Assembly: GCF_018614035.1 (NCBI RefSeq)
Contig: NZ_JAGGPA010000011.1
Location: 124,001 to 188,000, forward strand
Length of the DNA stretch: 64,000 nt
Direction of reading: 5' to 3'
Origin: Streptomyces sp. ISL-96
GTDB taxonomy: Bacteria > Actinomycetota > Actinomycetes > Streptomycetales > Streptomycetaceae
Shown: positions 15,257-23,720 of the stretch, in pieces
Layout of the letters: each line of letters begins with the position of its first letter
Numbering within the stretch: position 1 is the first letter of the stretch
Program-made: the position numbers and the translations under genes
Notes under the pieces: model-generated
What the model saw: only the letters and a program-made list of their open reading frames with translations
What the model was told of the DNA's origin: nothing
The model's database searches: none

Positions 15257-15581
15257 ACGTCTGCTCCGATCGCGTCCGAATTTGCGGTCCGACGAATACT
15301 CAATACGCATCGCAATTAACGCGGTTGCCCTCGGCGGACTCCGGAGCCAGGAGTCTTGCATCCGCCGCCCCCGCTAGGCACCGGGGGAATCCCTGGGCAC
15401 CCTGGGGAGCCCCTGGGTCGCCCCCTGTACCGGCCTGAAATCCCTTGACACTCCAGCTGCCGCACGACAACCATTACGTCTGGCCAATTTGATCAACGCG
15501 AGATCGCGGTAGCCGGCAACCGGACACCATTGCGATGCCGTCGACAGGACGCCCGACGAGTCGAATTGACTTAGGAGTGTC
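15257..15581. promoter_or_regulatory. Divergent control region between NRPS operon and SARP gene
   Basis: This 325-base stretch has no supportable gene. It should hold the promoters of the leftward NRPS operon and the rightward SARP operon. Visible elements are three CCCTGGG copies (15391, 15400, 15411; spacing 9 and 11), a TTGACA at 15445-15450 pointing toward the SARP gene with only a weak -10 candidate about 18 bases on, and a locally AT-richer segment at 15280-15330 next to the operon start. No copies of the GTCAG-type heptamers at 22459-22546 were seen here. Confidence 0.5.
15445..15474 (+). promoter_or_regulatory. Candidate promoter for the SARP gene
   Basis: A perfect TTGACA (15445-15450) is followed after 18 bases by AACCAT, a poor -10 match. 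The weak -10 would fit a promoter that needs an activator. It lies ~110 bases upstream of the SARP GTG. Confidence 0.35.
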
Positions 15582-16385
15582 GTGCACATCGAAATTCTTG
15601 GCACCGTATCCGTCACAGTGGGCGGTCAGCAACGCGAAATCCGCGCGAACAAGGTACGCGCCATGTTCGCCACCCTGGCGCTGGAACCCGGCCGCGCGAT
15701 CTCCCATCTCGAACTCGCCGACGAGCTGTGGTCCGGTCAGTCACTCGGCAATGTGCACAACGCACTTCAGGCGCATGCGGCGCGCTTGCGGAAGATCCTG
15801 GACGGCCCTTCCCAGGGACGGGCCGCCGGGACCGTACTGCGCGCCGTGCACAACGGCTACGTACTGGACATCCCGCGCGAGGCCGTGGACGGCAACCGGT
15901 TCCTCGATCTCGCGGGGCGGGGCTCGGCGGCTTTGCGCCATGACCCGTGCCGGGCCATCGAACTGCTTGAGTCCGGGCTGCGGTTGTGGCGTGGGCCGGC
16001 CCTTCTCGACGCCGGAGACGGGTTGCGGTGCAGGGCGGCGGCCGCGCTGTTCAACGAGCGGCGGCTGACCATGTGGGAAGACCTCATCACCGCCAGGCTG
16101 GCCGTCGGCGACGTCCGCCAGGCGGCCGCCGAACTGCGCCAGCTCGTCGCCCAGCAGCCTCTGAACGAGCACTTCTGCGAGCAGCTGATGATCGCCCTGT
16201 ACCGCTCGGGCCGACAGGGTGAGGCACTGACCCTGTACCACGGCACCCGTCAGCGACTGGACGAGGAACTGGGCGTACAGCCGGGTCTGCCACTGCAGCG
16301 GTGCTACGCCGAGATCCTGGCCCAGGACCCCGCGCTCACCCTGACCGGGGCGGGCAGGGCCTCAGCCGTCGGCCAGATCGCATGA
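15582..16385 (+). CDS. SARP-family transcriptional activator
   Basis: The 267-residue protein has the small SARP layout: an N-terminal OmpR-like winged helix (~1-95, starting MHIEILGTVSV with ELADELWSG) and a bacterial transcriptional activation domain (~100-250, with LITARLAVGD, ALYRSGRQGEALTLYHGTR, DEELGVQPG). Such proteins bind heptameric direct repeats spaced 11 bases near -35 and activate antibiotic genes. The GTG start has AGGAG just upstream. Its TGA overlaps the KAS III ATG (16382-16385), so regulator and enzyme are co-translated. It is the only pathway-specific regulator seen in the cluster and the likely ligand of the repeats at 22459-22546. There is no NB-ARC or TPR extension, so it is not an AfsR-size protein. 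Confidence 0.92.
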   Translation: MHIEILGTVSVTVGGQQREIRANKVRAMFATLALEPGRAISHLELADELWSGQSLGNVHNALQAHAARLRKILDGPSQGRAAGTVLRAVHNGYVLDIPREAVDGNRFLDLAGRGSAALRHDPCRAIELLESGLRLWRGPALLDAGDGLRCRAAAALFNERRLTMWEDLITARLAVGDVRQAAAELRQLVAQQPLNEHFCEQLMIALYRSGRQGEALTLYHGTRQRLDEELGVQPGLPLQRCYAEILAQDPALTLTGAGRASAVGQIA

Positions 16386-17383
16386 GCCGGGCAGCGGTCC
16401 TCGCGGGCATCGGCGGCTGCCTGCCGCCCCGCGCGGTGTCCAACGAGGAGATCGCCGCGGTCTCCGGTGGCTCCGACGAGTGGATACGGTCCCGGACAGG
16501 CATCCGGCAGCGGTACTTCGCCGCACCCGGAACCGCCACCTCGGACCTCGCGGTCGGAGCGGGCGAGCAGGCACTCAAGTCCTCCGGCGACCCCTCGGTG
16601 GACACCGTGGTCGTGGCAACCTCCACGCCCGACCGGCCGTGTCCGGGGACCGCGCCCACGGTGGCGACGCGGCTCGCGCTGTCCGGTGCGGCGGCGTTCG
16701 ACATCTCCGCCGTGTGCACCGGCTTCATCTACGCCCTCGCCACCGCCGCCGGGCTGATCGCGTCCGGCACGTCCACCCGCGCGCTGGTCATCGGGGCGGA
16801 CACGTTCTCCAGCATTCTCGACCCGAAGGACCGGACGACATCGGCGATCTTCGGTGACGGCGCGGGGGCGGTGGTGCTGCGCGCGGGGGAACACGGGGAA
16901 CCGGGCGCCATCGGCCCGTTCGACCTCGGCAGCGACGGGGAGGGCCGCGATCTCATCACGGTGCGCTCCGGCGGGTCGGAACAGCGCCTGGCCGGTCTGC
17001 CCCCCGAGGACGCCGACCACTACTTCGCGATGGCCGGCAAAGAGGTCTTCCGGCACGCGGTACAGCGCATGGCGAAGTCGTCGATCACGGCGCTGGACCG
17101 GGCCGGCTGGCGCCGCAGCGACGTCGACTGGCTGGTCGCCCACCAGGCCAACGCCAGGATCCTCACCCGGCTCGCCGACGAGCTCGACATCCCGCACGAG
17201 CGCGCCGTCAGCAATATCGCCGAGGTCGGCAACACCGCGGCCGCGTCCATCCCGCTGGCCCTTCACCACGCGCATGCCACCGGGATGCTGCGGCCGGGTG
17301 ACCGGCTCCTGCTCACCGCCTTTGGCGGCGGCCTTACCTGGGGCTCGTCCGTACTGACGTGGCCGGGGACCGGCCTGGCATGA
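16382..17383 (+). CDS. Beta-ketoacyl-ACP synthase III (FabH-like)
   Basis: The 333-residue protein has the complete KAS III triad: Cys112 in SAVCTGF, His in AHQANARI (~255) and Asn in VGNTAAAS (~285). The DEWIRSRTGIRQR segment near the N-terminus is a family hallmark. These enzymes condense an acyl-CoA starter with malonyl-ACP. Because the gene is fused by a 4-base overlap to the SARP gene and followed by an ACP and a KAS II, it is probably a pathway enzyme priming or extending an acyl group on the dedicated ACP, or an ester- or amide-forming KAS III variant. It is not likely to be the housekeeping FabH. Starter specificity cannot be read from the sequence. Confidence 0.92.
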   Translation: MSRAAVLAGIGGCLPPRAVSNEEIAAVSGGSDEWIRSRTGIRQRYFAAPGTATSDLAVGAGEQALKSSGDPSVDTVVVATSTPDRPCPGTAPTVATRLALSGAAAFDISAVCTGFIYALATAAGLIASGTSTRALVIGADTFSSILDPKDRTTSAIFGDGAGAVVLRAGEHGEPGAIGPFDLGSDGEGRDLITVRSGGSEQRLAGLPPEDADHYFAMAGKEVFRHAVQRMAKSSITALDRAGWRRSDVDWLVAHQANARILTRLADELDIPHERAVSNIAEVGNTAAASIPLALHHAHATGMLRPGDRLLLTAFGGGLTWGSSVLTWPGTGLA

Positions 17384-17454
17384 GACCCACGGCGCGGCAC
17401 ACACCACACGCGACAGCCCCACACAACAGCAGCACAGGACGAAAGGAAGCCGTA

Positions 17455-17703
17455 ATGGCAGCCATGTACGACACGCTCGCCGACATCCTGGTCAACCGTT
17501 TCCAGGTGGACCGGTCCGAGATAACACCGGACGTGACCTTCGAGGACCTGGAGATGGACTCGCTCTTCCTCGTGGAGCTGCTGCTGGTGGTCGAGAAGGA
17601 ACTGGGCGTAAAGATCAGTGATGACGCCGCGTCACCGCGCGACACCATCGGCCGTGCGGCCGAGGTGATCGAGGAGCAGGCCGCCGCGGCGACGACGTCA
17701 TGA
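17455..17703 (+). CDS. Discrete acyl carrier protein
   Basis: The 82-residue acidic protein contains the phosphopantetheine attachment motif EMDSLFLVEL with Ser36. GAAAGGAAG precedes the ATG by a few bases. It lies 71 bases after the KAS III gene, and its stop overlaps the start of the KAS II gene (ATGA at 17700-17703). It should carry the acyl chain handled by the two flanking ketosynthases. No phosphopantetheinyl transferase gene is present in the window, so activation must come from elsewhere in the genome. Confidence 0.93.
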   Translation: MAAMYDTLADILVNRFQVDRSEITPDVTFEDLEMDSLFLVELLLVVEKELGVKISDDAASPRDTIGRAAEVIEEQAAAATTS

Positions 17704-18923
17704 CCGCTGCTCCCGTCGCCGTCACGGGGGTCGGCCTGGTCACCGCCGCGGGCATCGGCGTCGAGGCGAGCTGGCAGGGCGTTTGCGAAGGTCTGCCGAG
17801 GGCCACGTACGATCCGGCTCTCGAAGGCCTGCCGGTCGACATCTCGTGCACAGTCCCGGAGTTCAGCGCGGCCAGACTCGTCGGGCGCCGCAGCACTCTC
17901 GTACACGACCGGTTCGTGCAACTGGCCATCGTCGCCGCGCGGGAGGCCGTTGCCGACTCGGGGCTCGATCCGAAGACATGGGACGGCGCGCGCGTCGGCG
18001 TCGTCATGGGGTGCGGGCTCGGCGGCGTCTCGACCTGGGAGCAGCAGCACCGGACCATGCTGTCCGAAGGGCCGGGCTCCGTCTCGGCGCTGCTGATCCC
18101 CCTTCTGGTGCCGAACATGGTCGCGGGTCACCTCGCCATGGAGTTCGGCGCCCGCGGACCGAATTTCGTCACCGCGACTGCCTGCGCCTCGGGCGCGACC
18201 GCCGTCGGAGCCGCGACGCAGTTGCTGCACGACGACCGCTGCGATGTGGTGATCACGGGCGGCAGCGAAGCGGGGGTGAGTCCGCTGATCGTCACCGGGT
18301 TCGCACAGATGGGGGCGCTGTCCCGACGGCTGGACGAACCGGCCGCCGCTTCCCGCCCGTTCGACGTGGACCGTGACGGCTTCGTCATCGGCGAAGGCAG
18401 TGGCGTGCTGATCCTGGAACGTGAGACGGACGCACGGGCTCGCGGGGCTCGCGTACGGGCGAGGATCGCGGGGTACGGCGCCTCCGCCGACGCTCACCAC
18501 ATGACGGCGCCGGACCCGCGGGGCACGGGTGCCCGGCAGGCCCTGGAGGCGGCACTGGCCTCGGCGGGCGTGACGCCGGGCGAGGTCGACCACGTCAACG
18601 CGCACGGCACCTCTACGCCGCTCAACGACGCGGCCGAGTCCAGGGTCCTGCACGAACTGCTGGGCGCCCGTGCGACGGTGACGTCCGCCAAGGGCGCGCT
18701 CGGTCACGCCCTCGGGGCGGCGGGCGCGATCGAGGCGGCGCTGACCGTGCTCACCGTGCAGAACGCGACCGTGCCGCCGACGGCGAATCTGGAGAACCTG
18801 GACCCGGAGATCGAACTGGACATCGTCGCGAAGGGCCCGCGCGCCCAGCAGATCGAGGTGGCGGTGAGCAACTCGTTCGGCTTCGGCGGCCAGAACGCGG
18901 TGCTGGTCTTCACCTCCGCGTGA
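17700..18923 (+). CDS. Beta-ketoacyl-ACP synthase II (FabF-like)
   Basis: The 407-residue protein has the thiolase-fold condensing enzyme signatures: Cys162 in TACASGA, His in NAHGTSTPLND (~300), and KGALGHALGAAGAIEA around the second His (~335). It is a stand-alone decarboxylating ketosynthase. No chain length factor partner is next to it, and neither a ketoreductase nor a dehydratase is nearby, so it differs from aromatic and highly reducing type II PKS sets. It is translationally coupled to the ACP. One or a few condensations on the ACP, possibly sharing reductases with primary fatty acid synthesis, is the simplest inference. Confidence 0.92.
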   Translation: MTAAPVAVTGVGLVTAAGIGVEASWQGVCEGLPRATYDPALEGLPVDISCTVPEFSAARLVGRRSTLVHDRFVQLAIVAAREAVADSGLDPKTWDGARVGVVMGCGLGGVSTWEQQHRTMLSEGPGSVSALLIPLLVPNMVAGHLAMEFGARGPNFVTATACASGATAVGAATQLLHDDRCDVVITGGSEAGVSPLIVTGFAQMGALSRRLDEPAAASRPFDVDRDGFVIGEGSGVLILERETDARARGARVRARIAGYGASADAHHMTAPDPRGTGARQALEAALASAGVTPGEVDHVNAHGTSTPLNDAAESRVLHELLGARATVTSAKGALGHALGAAGAIEAALTVLTVQNATVPPTANLENLDPEIELDIVAKGPRAQQIEVAVSNSFGFGGQNAVLVFTSA

Positions 18924-18992
18924 GACCCCCACACCGCCCCCGCGCCCGTCCCTCACCCGAACCCGAACGAACCGTCAACGGAGGCCGGAAAC

Positions 18993-20549
18993 GTGGCCGA
19001 ACAGCTCAGCAAGGGTCCCTTCGACGTCATCGTGGTGGGTGCCGGTTCCGCCGGCTGCGTCGTCACCCGGCGGCTGGTGGACCGGGGCGCGGAGGTCCTG
19101 CTTCTGGAAGCCGGCGGCGAAGCCACCAACCCGGCCATCGACGACCCGCTGCGGTTCGGTGAACTGTGGTTCGGCGAGCAGGACTGGGCGTACCGCACCA
19201 CGCCGCAGGAGCACGCGGCCGGCCGCAGGCTGCACTGGCCCCGCGGCCGGGTGCTCGGCGGGTCGAGCGCGCTCAACGCGATGATCTACGCCCGGGGCGC
19301 GGCGCTGGACTACGACCACTGGGCGTACCTCGGGAACGACGGCTGGTCCTGGCAGGATGTCCTGCCGGCCTTCCGGGCCATCGAGGACTACGACACCGGG
19401 GCGGACGAAACGCACGGCTCGGGCGGCCCACTGCCGGTGCTCACCAAGTACGACGCGGACCCGGTCCACGAAGCGCTGATCCAGGCGGCCGGGGAAACCG
19501 GCATCCCCCATCAGACGGATTACAACTCAGGGCACCCCGAGGGCATTTCGAAGATCCAGTTCACCATCGCCGACGGCCGCCGGTGCAGCGCGGCCGCGGC
19601 CTATCTCGATCCGGTCGCCCAGTCGCCCGGCCTGACCGTGGTCACCGGGGCCCGCGTGCGGCGCGTACTCCTCGAAGGCACGCGGTGTGTCGGCGTGGAA
19701 TGGCTGCGGGAGGGGATCGTCGAGCGGGCCACCGCCCGCGCGGAGGTGGTGATCAGCGCAGGCGCGATCGAGTCGCCCCGGCTGCTGATGCTGTCCGGCA
19801 TCGGCGCCGCGGCCGAGCTGCGCTCTGTGGGCATCGACGCGGTGGCCCATCTCCCGGGCGTAGGACGCAACCTGCACGATCACGTCCTGGCACCCGTCAT
19901 CTTCAGCACGGAGCGTCCCGTCGGCCGGCCGTCGCCGGGCCTCGGTCCCGCCCAGACGCATCTGTTCTGGCGCAGCCGGCCGGGTCTGCCGGTGCCGGAC
20001 CTCCAGCCGCTGCACTTCCCGGCCCCCATGTACCAGCCGGGGATGACGGGCCCTGGCAGTGGCTTCACCCTGCAGGCCGGGATCGTTCGGCCGGCCTCCC
20101 GCGGATCGGTCCGGCTCACCGGCGCGCAGCCGGAGGACGAGCTGCTCCTCGACCCCGGCACGTTGCGTACGGCGGCGGACCTGGACAGTCTGGCGGCCGC
20201 CGCGGTGCTGTGCCGGGACATCGGACGCTCCTCGGTCCTGCGTGAGGAGTGGGGGGCCCGCGAGCTGTACCCGGGCCCGGAGGCGGGCGAAGACGCCGGC
20301 GACCCGGCCCTGCGCGACTATCTGCGGCGTACGGTGACGACGTATCACCACCAGTCGGGTACCTGCAAGATGGGCGTGGACGCCGATGCCGTCGTCGATC
20401 CCCGGCTGCGGGTGTACGGCATCGAAGGCCTGCGGGTCGCGGACGCCTCCGTGTTCCCGGCGATCACGACGGGCAACACCCACGCGCCCGCGCTGATGGT
20501 CGGGGAGCAGGTCTCCTCATTCATCGCGGCCGACCACGGGACGGCCTAG
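18993..20549 (+). CDS. GMC-family FAD-dependent oxidoreductase
   Basis: The 518-residue protein opens with a Rossmann FAD motif (VIVVGAGSAGC) and has the GMC signature around PRGRVLGGSSALNAM, with C-terminal catalytic segments HHQSGTCKMG and TGNTHAPALMVGE. Members such as choline dehydrogenase oxidise alcohols to aldehydes or ketones. GGAGG is eight bases before the GTG start. It lies 69 bases after the KAS II gene in the same direction and ends one base before the converging LLM gene. If the terminal reductase of the PKS makes an alcohol, this enzyme could reoxidise it, but that is inference. Confidence 0.9.
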   Translation: MAEQLSKGPFDVIVVGAGSAGCVVTRRLVDRGAEVLLLEAGGEATNPAIDDPLRFGELWFGEQDWAYRTTPQEHAAGRRLHWPRGRVLGGSSALNAMIYARGAALDYDHWAYLGNDGWSWQDVLPAFRAIEDYDTGADETHGSGGPLPVLTKYDADPVHEALIQAAGETGIPHQTDYNSGHPEGISKIQFTIADGRRCSAAAAYLDPVAQSPGLTVVTGARVRRVLLEGTRCVGVEWLREGIVERATARAEVVISAGAIESPRLLMLSGIGAAAELRSVGIDAVAHLPGVGRNLHDHVLAPVIFSTERPVGRPSPGLGPAQTHLFWRSRPGLPVPDLQPLHFPAPMYQPGMTGPGSGFTLQAGIVRPASRGSVRLTGAQPEDELLLDPGTLRTAADLDSLAAAAVLCRDIGRSSVLREEWGARELYPGPEAGEDAGDPALRDYLRRTVTTYHHQSGTCKMGVDADAVVDPRLRVYGIEGLRVADASVFPAITTGNTHAPALMVGEQVSSFIAADHGTA

Positions 20550-20550
20550 A

Positions 20551-21423
20551 TCAGGCCGGAGCCGCCCCGAGCACGCGGGGCGCGTGCCGCTCCACGAACT
20601 CTTCGAGCTCCCGCACGGTCAGGTCCACGGGCGGGACGACCACGAGCCGGTCCACCCCGAGTTCCGCGTACGTCCTCACTGTCGCGGCGTCCAGCGGCCG
20701 GGCCGGCGCCACGGAAACCTTCAGCGGCCGGTCCTGCCGCCCGGCACGGTCGGAGAGCTCCCTGAGCGCGCGTACCTGTTCCGCGGTGGAACGTACGCCG
20801 ACGAGATAGCCGAACCACTCGTCGCCGTGGGCGACCGCGCGCCGATGGGCCGCGGCGCTGTGCCCGCCGATCACCAGCGGCACCGGGCGCTGGAGGGGCC
20901 GCGGACGGGCATCGACGGAATCGAAGCCGGCATACGAGCCGTGAAAGGCGGGCTTGTCCTCGTACCAGAGGGCGTGGATGGCCTGGAGGTACTCGTCCGC
21001 CCGTGCGCCGCGGCCGGCCATCGGGACGCCCACGGCGCTCATTTCGGGCTCCAGATAGCCGACGCCGGCGCCGAAGAGCAGCCGGCCACCGCTGACCACG
21101 TCGAGGCTGGCCAACTGCTTTGCCAGGATCACCGGGTTGCGCTGCGGCAGGATGACGCAGCCGGTGCCGAGCCGGATGCGTTCCGTGTGGGACGCCAGAT
21201 GCGTCAGGGCCACCACGGGATCGAGCAGGGGGGTGTCCGGCTCCAGCGGGGAGTCCTCGGTACGAGGCCGCGGCAGGACGACATGGTCGGCCGCCCACAG
21301 CGAGTCATAGCCGAGCTCTTCGGCCCGTCGGGCGATACGGGCCGAGACCGCCGGGTCCGCCGCGGCGTTCATATTCATCCCGAACAGGCCCACTGTCGGG
21401 GTAGTCGATGCCATGACGGTCAT
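20551..21423 (-). CDS. LLM-class, probably F420-dependent oxidoreductase
   Basis: The 290-residue protein has the luciferase-like TIM-barrel pattern: YDSLWAADHVV near the N-terminus, RIRLGTGCVILPQRNPV, GGRLLFGAGVGYLEPE and PVPLVIGGHSAAAHRRA. The G-V-G-Y-L pattern is typical of the F420-using branch. It is distinct from the FMN-type domain embedded in the NRPS. The ATG at 21423 directly follows the TAG stop of the upstream hydrolase gene (21425-21427), so the two are coupled. Function is likely a tailoring redox step. The stop abuts that of the converging GMC gene with no room for a terminator. Confidence 0.85.
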   Translation of the reverse strand: MTVMASTTPTVGLFGMNMNAAADPAVSARIARRAEELGYDSLWAADHVVLPRPRTEDSPLEPDTPLLDPVVALTHLASHTERIRLGTGCVILPQRNPVILAKQLASLDVVSGGRLLFGAGVGYLEPEMSAVGVPMAGRGARADEYLQAIHALWYEDKPAFHGSYAGFDSVDARPRPLQRPVPLVIGGHSAAAHRRAVAHGDEWFGYLVGVRSTAEQVRALRELSDRAGRQDRPLKVSVAPARPLDAATVRTYAELGVDRLVVVPPVDLTVRELEEFVERHAPRVLGAAPA

Positions 21424-21424
21424 G

Positions 21425-22390
21425 CTAACCACGCCCGGCCGGGGTCACCGCCGTCTCACCTGGGCTGCTCTGGCGTGCGAGGAACGTTTCGACCACCTCG
21501 CGAAAAGCGACGGGTTCCTCGAGGTGCGGCATATGGCTCGACTCCTCGAACAGGACCCACTCGGCGCCCAGAACGCCACGCTGGATCTCTTCGACCGCGC
21601 GCGGCGTCACCTCGTCGTGCCGTCCCGACACCAGCAGCACGGGCACTTCCACCCGGTCGAGCCGGTCTCGGATGTCCCAGCCGCGGAGCGTTCCGGTCAT
21701 GCTGAATTCGCTCGGACCCATCATGGCCTCGTACACCGCGGGATTCGCATCCAAGTACTGGAGGGTACGGAGGAGTTCGGCGGGCACGGGCCGGGCCCGG
21801 CACACATGGCGCCCGTAGAAGGCCCGAACCGCCGCCTGGTACTCCGGCGAGTTGGTGGTCCCCGCCGCCTCGTGGCGCTCTATCGGCTCCCTGATGCCCT
21901 GGGGCAGCTCGCTCACCAGCCGGCCGACTTCCTCGCGGTACGTCCGCGACGACGCGAATCCGTCGGCGACGACGACCGAGCGCAGCCCGGGCGGGCGCCG
22001 GACCGCCAGTTCGAGGGCCAGCATTCCGCCCCAGGAGTGCCCCAGCAGGTGGTAGCCGTCGGCGATGCCCAAGTGGCCGAGCAGCGCCTGGAGTTCCTCC
22101 ACGAAGAGCTCGGGCGTCCAGAATCCGGCGGGGGCGTCCCCGTGGTGTTCCGAGCGCCCGTTGCCGATCTGGTCGTACAGCACGCAGGTCCGGTTCGCGC
22201 TCATCGACTCGGCGACCGGGGCGAGGTAGTCATGGATGAGGCCGGGGCCACCGTGGCAGATCACCAGCGGAGCCCGGCCGGAGCTCCGGCCGGGCGGTCC
22301 CACTACGCGGTACCAAGTCTTGCGCCCCTGCCAGTCCACCGTGCCCTCGGTCACGGTTGCGCCGTCCAGTGCCGTCAAGGCCGCCTCCAC
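21425..22390 (-). CDS. Alpha/beta hydrolase, prolyl aminopeptidase (S33)-like
   Basis: The protein has HGGPG (oxyanion region), the nucleophile Ser in GHSWGGM, an Asp in SGRHDEVTP and a His in SSHMPHLEEP, the arrangement of proline iminopeptidases. It may act on a peptide or ester in the pathway, for example trimming an N-terminal residue. An ORF reaches back to ATG 22444, but that codon has no ribosome binding site and would lie at or before the start of a transcript driven by the SARP-like repeats at 22459-22487. The GTG at 22390, with GGAG 11 bases upstream, gives 321 residues and is preferred. It is cotranscribed with the LLM gene. Confidence 0.85.
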   Translation of the reverse strand: MEAALTALDGATVTEGTVDWQGRKTWYRVVGPPGRSSGRAPLVICHGGPGLIHDYLAPVAESMSANRTCVLYDQIGNGRSEHHGDAPAGFWTPELFVEELQALLGHLGIADGYHLLGHSWGGMLALELAVRRPPGLRSVVVADGFASSRTYREEVGRLVSELPQGIREPIERHEAAGTTNSPEYQAAVRAFYGRHVCRARPVPAELLRTLQYLDANPAVYEAMMGPSEFSMTGTLRGWDIRDRLDRVEVPVLLVSGRHDEVTPRAVEEIQRGVLGAEWVLFEESSHMPHLEEPVAFREVVETFLARQSSPGETAVTPAGRG

Positions 22391-22458
22391 GCGTTCGGAT
22401 ACTCCGGGCCCCGCGCCACCGGCGCACGGGCACACGTGGCGCATCGTCGCCGTACCGG

Positions 22459-22487
22459 CTGACGGCTCACTGACCTGCCGCTGACGG
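22459..22487 (-). promoter_or_regulatory. SARP-type direct repeats facing the S33/LLM operon
   Basis: Three heptamers CTGACGG, CTGACCT, CTGACGG start at 22459, 22470 and 22481, exactly 11 bases apart with 4-base spacers. On the minus strand they read CCGTCAG/AGGTCAG. Heptamers on an 11-base period overlapping -35 are the classic SARP operator layout. Confidence 0.7.
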
Positions 22488-22517
22488 CACGGCCGCGGCG
22501 GGGCGGGGGCCCGGCCC

Positions 22518-22546
22518 GGTCAGCGATCGGTCAGCCGCCGGTCAGC
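22518..22546 (+). promoter_or_regulatory. SARP-type direct repeats facing the O-methyltransferase operon
   Basis: Three identical heptamers GGTCAGC start at 22518, 22529 and 22540 with 4-base spacers, an 11-base period. A -10-like CAGGCT follows nine bases after the last repeat (22556-22561). This arrangement matches known SARP-activated promoters and lies 92 bases before the TTG start of the first methyltransferase. Confidence 0.75.
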
Positions 22547-22637
22547 GCGCGGGGCCAGGCTGGACCCGACCGGTGACCGGGAGCCCTCGCGCTCCGGTTC
22601 ACGCGACCACAGTGCGATGCCGTATGGAGGCAGACCC

Positions 22638-23672
22638 TTGAGCGATGCGACGCAACCGACCCAGGCCACGGAGATCGCAGCAGCAGTGAGGCAGGTCCTC
22701 GGCGACTCGCTCGGCTACCTCTACCCCGCCGCACTGCGCGTGGCCCTGCGTACCGACATCGCCGGCCACCTCACCGACGGACCCAAAACCGCCGCCCAAC
22801 TCGCCGAACTCACCGGCGTACACGCCCCGTCCCTCCACCGCGTACTGCGCTTCCTCGCCACCCGCGGCATCTTCCGCGAAGACACGGACTCAGCCTTCCA
22901 CCTCACCCCCGCCGCCCACGTCCTGCGCACCGACGTCCCCTACTCCGTACGCTCCACGGCCCTGCTGCTGACGGACGAGATGTACTGGAAGTCGACCGGA
23001 CGCCTCGAAGACACCGTCCGCGACGGCAGCACCGCCTTCAACGACATCTTCGGCGCCCCCCTCTTCGACTATCTCGACCAGAACGAGGAGAGCGCCCGGA
23101 CCTTCCACACCGGCATCGCCGACCTCTCGGCCATCGAACAGGGCGGTATCGCCGCGAGTTACGACTTCCCGGCGACCGGGAAGATCATCGATGTCGGCGG
23201 CGGCCCCGGCGGCTTCCTGCGCACTGTCCTCGCCAACAACCCGGGCCTGCACGGTGTGCTGTACGAGCAGGACGCGGTGCTCCAGCAGCACCAGCTCGAC
23301 GACGAGGCGATCGCGGGCCGCTGGGAGACCGCCGAGGGGAACTTCTTCGATGTCGCGCCCACCGGCGGCGACATCTACGTCCTCAAGCGCGTCCTCCACG
23401 ACTGGAGCGACGACGACAGCCTCCGGATTCTCCAGGCCGTCCGTAAGGCCATGTCCGACCAGGCCCGCCTCCTGGTCGTCGACGCCGTGGTGCCGCCCGG
23501 CAACGACCCGCACCCGGCCAAGCTGTACGACGTGGCGATGATGACCATCTTCGACGGCAAGGAGCGCACCGAGCCGGAGTTCAAGGAACTCCTCGCCGCC
23601 GCCGGCCTGCGGCTGGTCCGCGTCATCCCGACTCCGGGCACGGTGTCCATCCTCGAAGCCGTTACCGCCTGA
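22638..23672 (+). CDS. SAM-dependent O-methyltransferase, copy 1
   Basis: The 344-residue protein has the layout of the actinobacterial Methyltransf_2 type: an N-terminal helical dimerisation domain (~1-150) and a Rossmann SAM domain with a canonical glycine-rich motif IIDVGGGPGG (~185) and the catalytic-His region LKRVLHDWSDDD (~255). The start is the TTG at 22638, eight bases after GGAGG (22625-22629); the same TTG start is used by the next gene. It should methylate a hydroxyl on the cluster product. The first ~440 bases are nearly identical to the following gene, which marks a tandem duplication. It lies directly downstream of the SARP-like repeats. Confidence 0.9.
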   Translation: MSDATQPTQATEIAAAVRQVLGDSLGYLYPAALRVALRTDIAGHLTDGPKTAAQLAELTGVHAPSLHRVLRFLATRGIFREDTDSAFHLTPAAHVLRTDVPYSVRSTALLLTDEMYWKSTGRLEDTVRDGSTAFNDIFGAPLFDYLDQNEESARTFHTGIADLSAIEQGGIAASYDFPATGKIIDVGGGPGGFLRTVLANNPGLHGVLYEQDAVLQQHQLDDEAIAGRWETAEGNFFDVAPTGGDIYVLKRVLHDWSDDDSLRILQAVRKAMSDQARLLVVDAVVPPGNDPHPAKLYDVAMMTIFDGKERTEPEFKELLAAAGLRLVRVIPTPGTVSILEAVTA

Positions 23673-23720
23673 GCGGCCGGCAGCCCTCCGCTCGTGCACA
23701 CGACACAGGAAGAGCGACCC

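Noticed and set aside
15391..15430. SARP operator made of CCCTGGG repeats
   Set aside because: Spacing of 9 and 11 bases is irregular and the heptamers do not resemble the well-formed sets at 22459-22546; kept only as a low-confidence control region.
15374..15616. 80-codon minus-strand frame in the divergent region
   Set aside because: It overlaps the start of the SARP gene and the likely promoters, and has no ribosome binding site or homology that I recognise.
22391..22444. ATG at 22444 as start of the S33 hydrolase
   Set aside because: No ribosome binding site, and it would lie at or upstream of the transcript start set by the SARP-like repeats 15 bases away.
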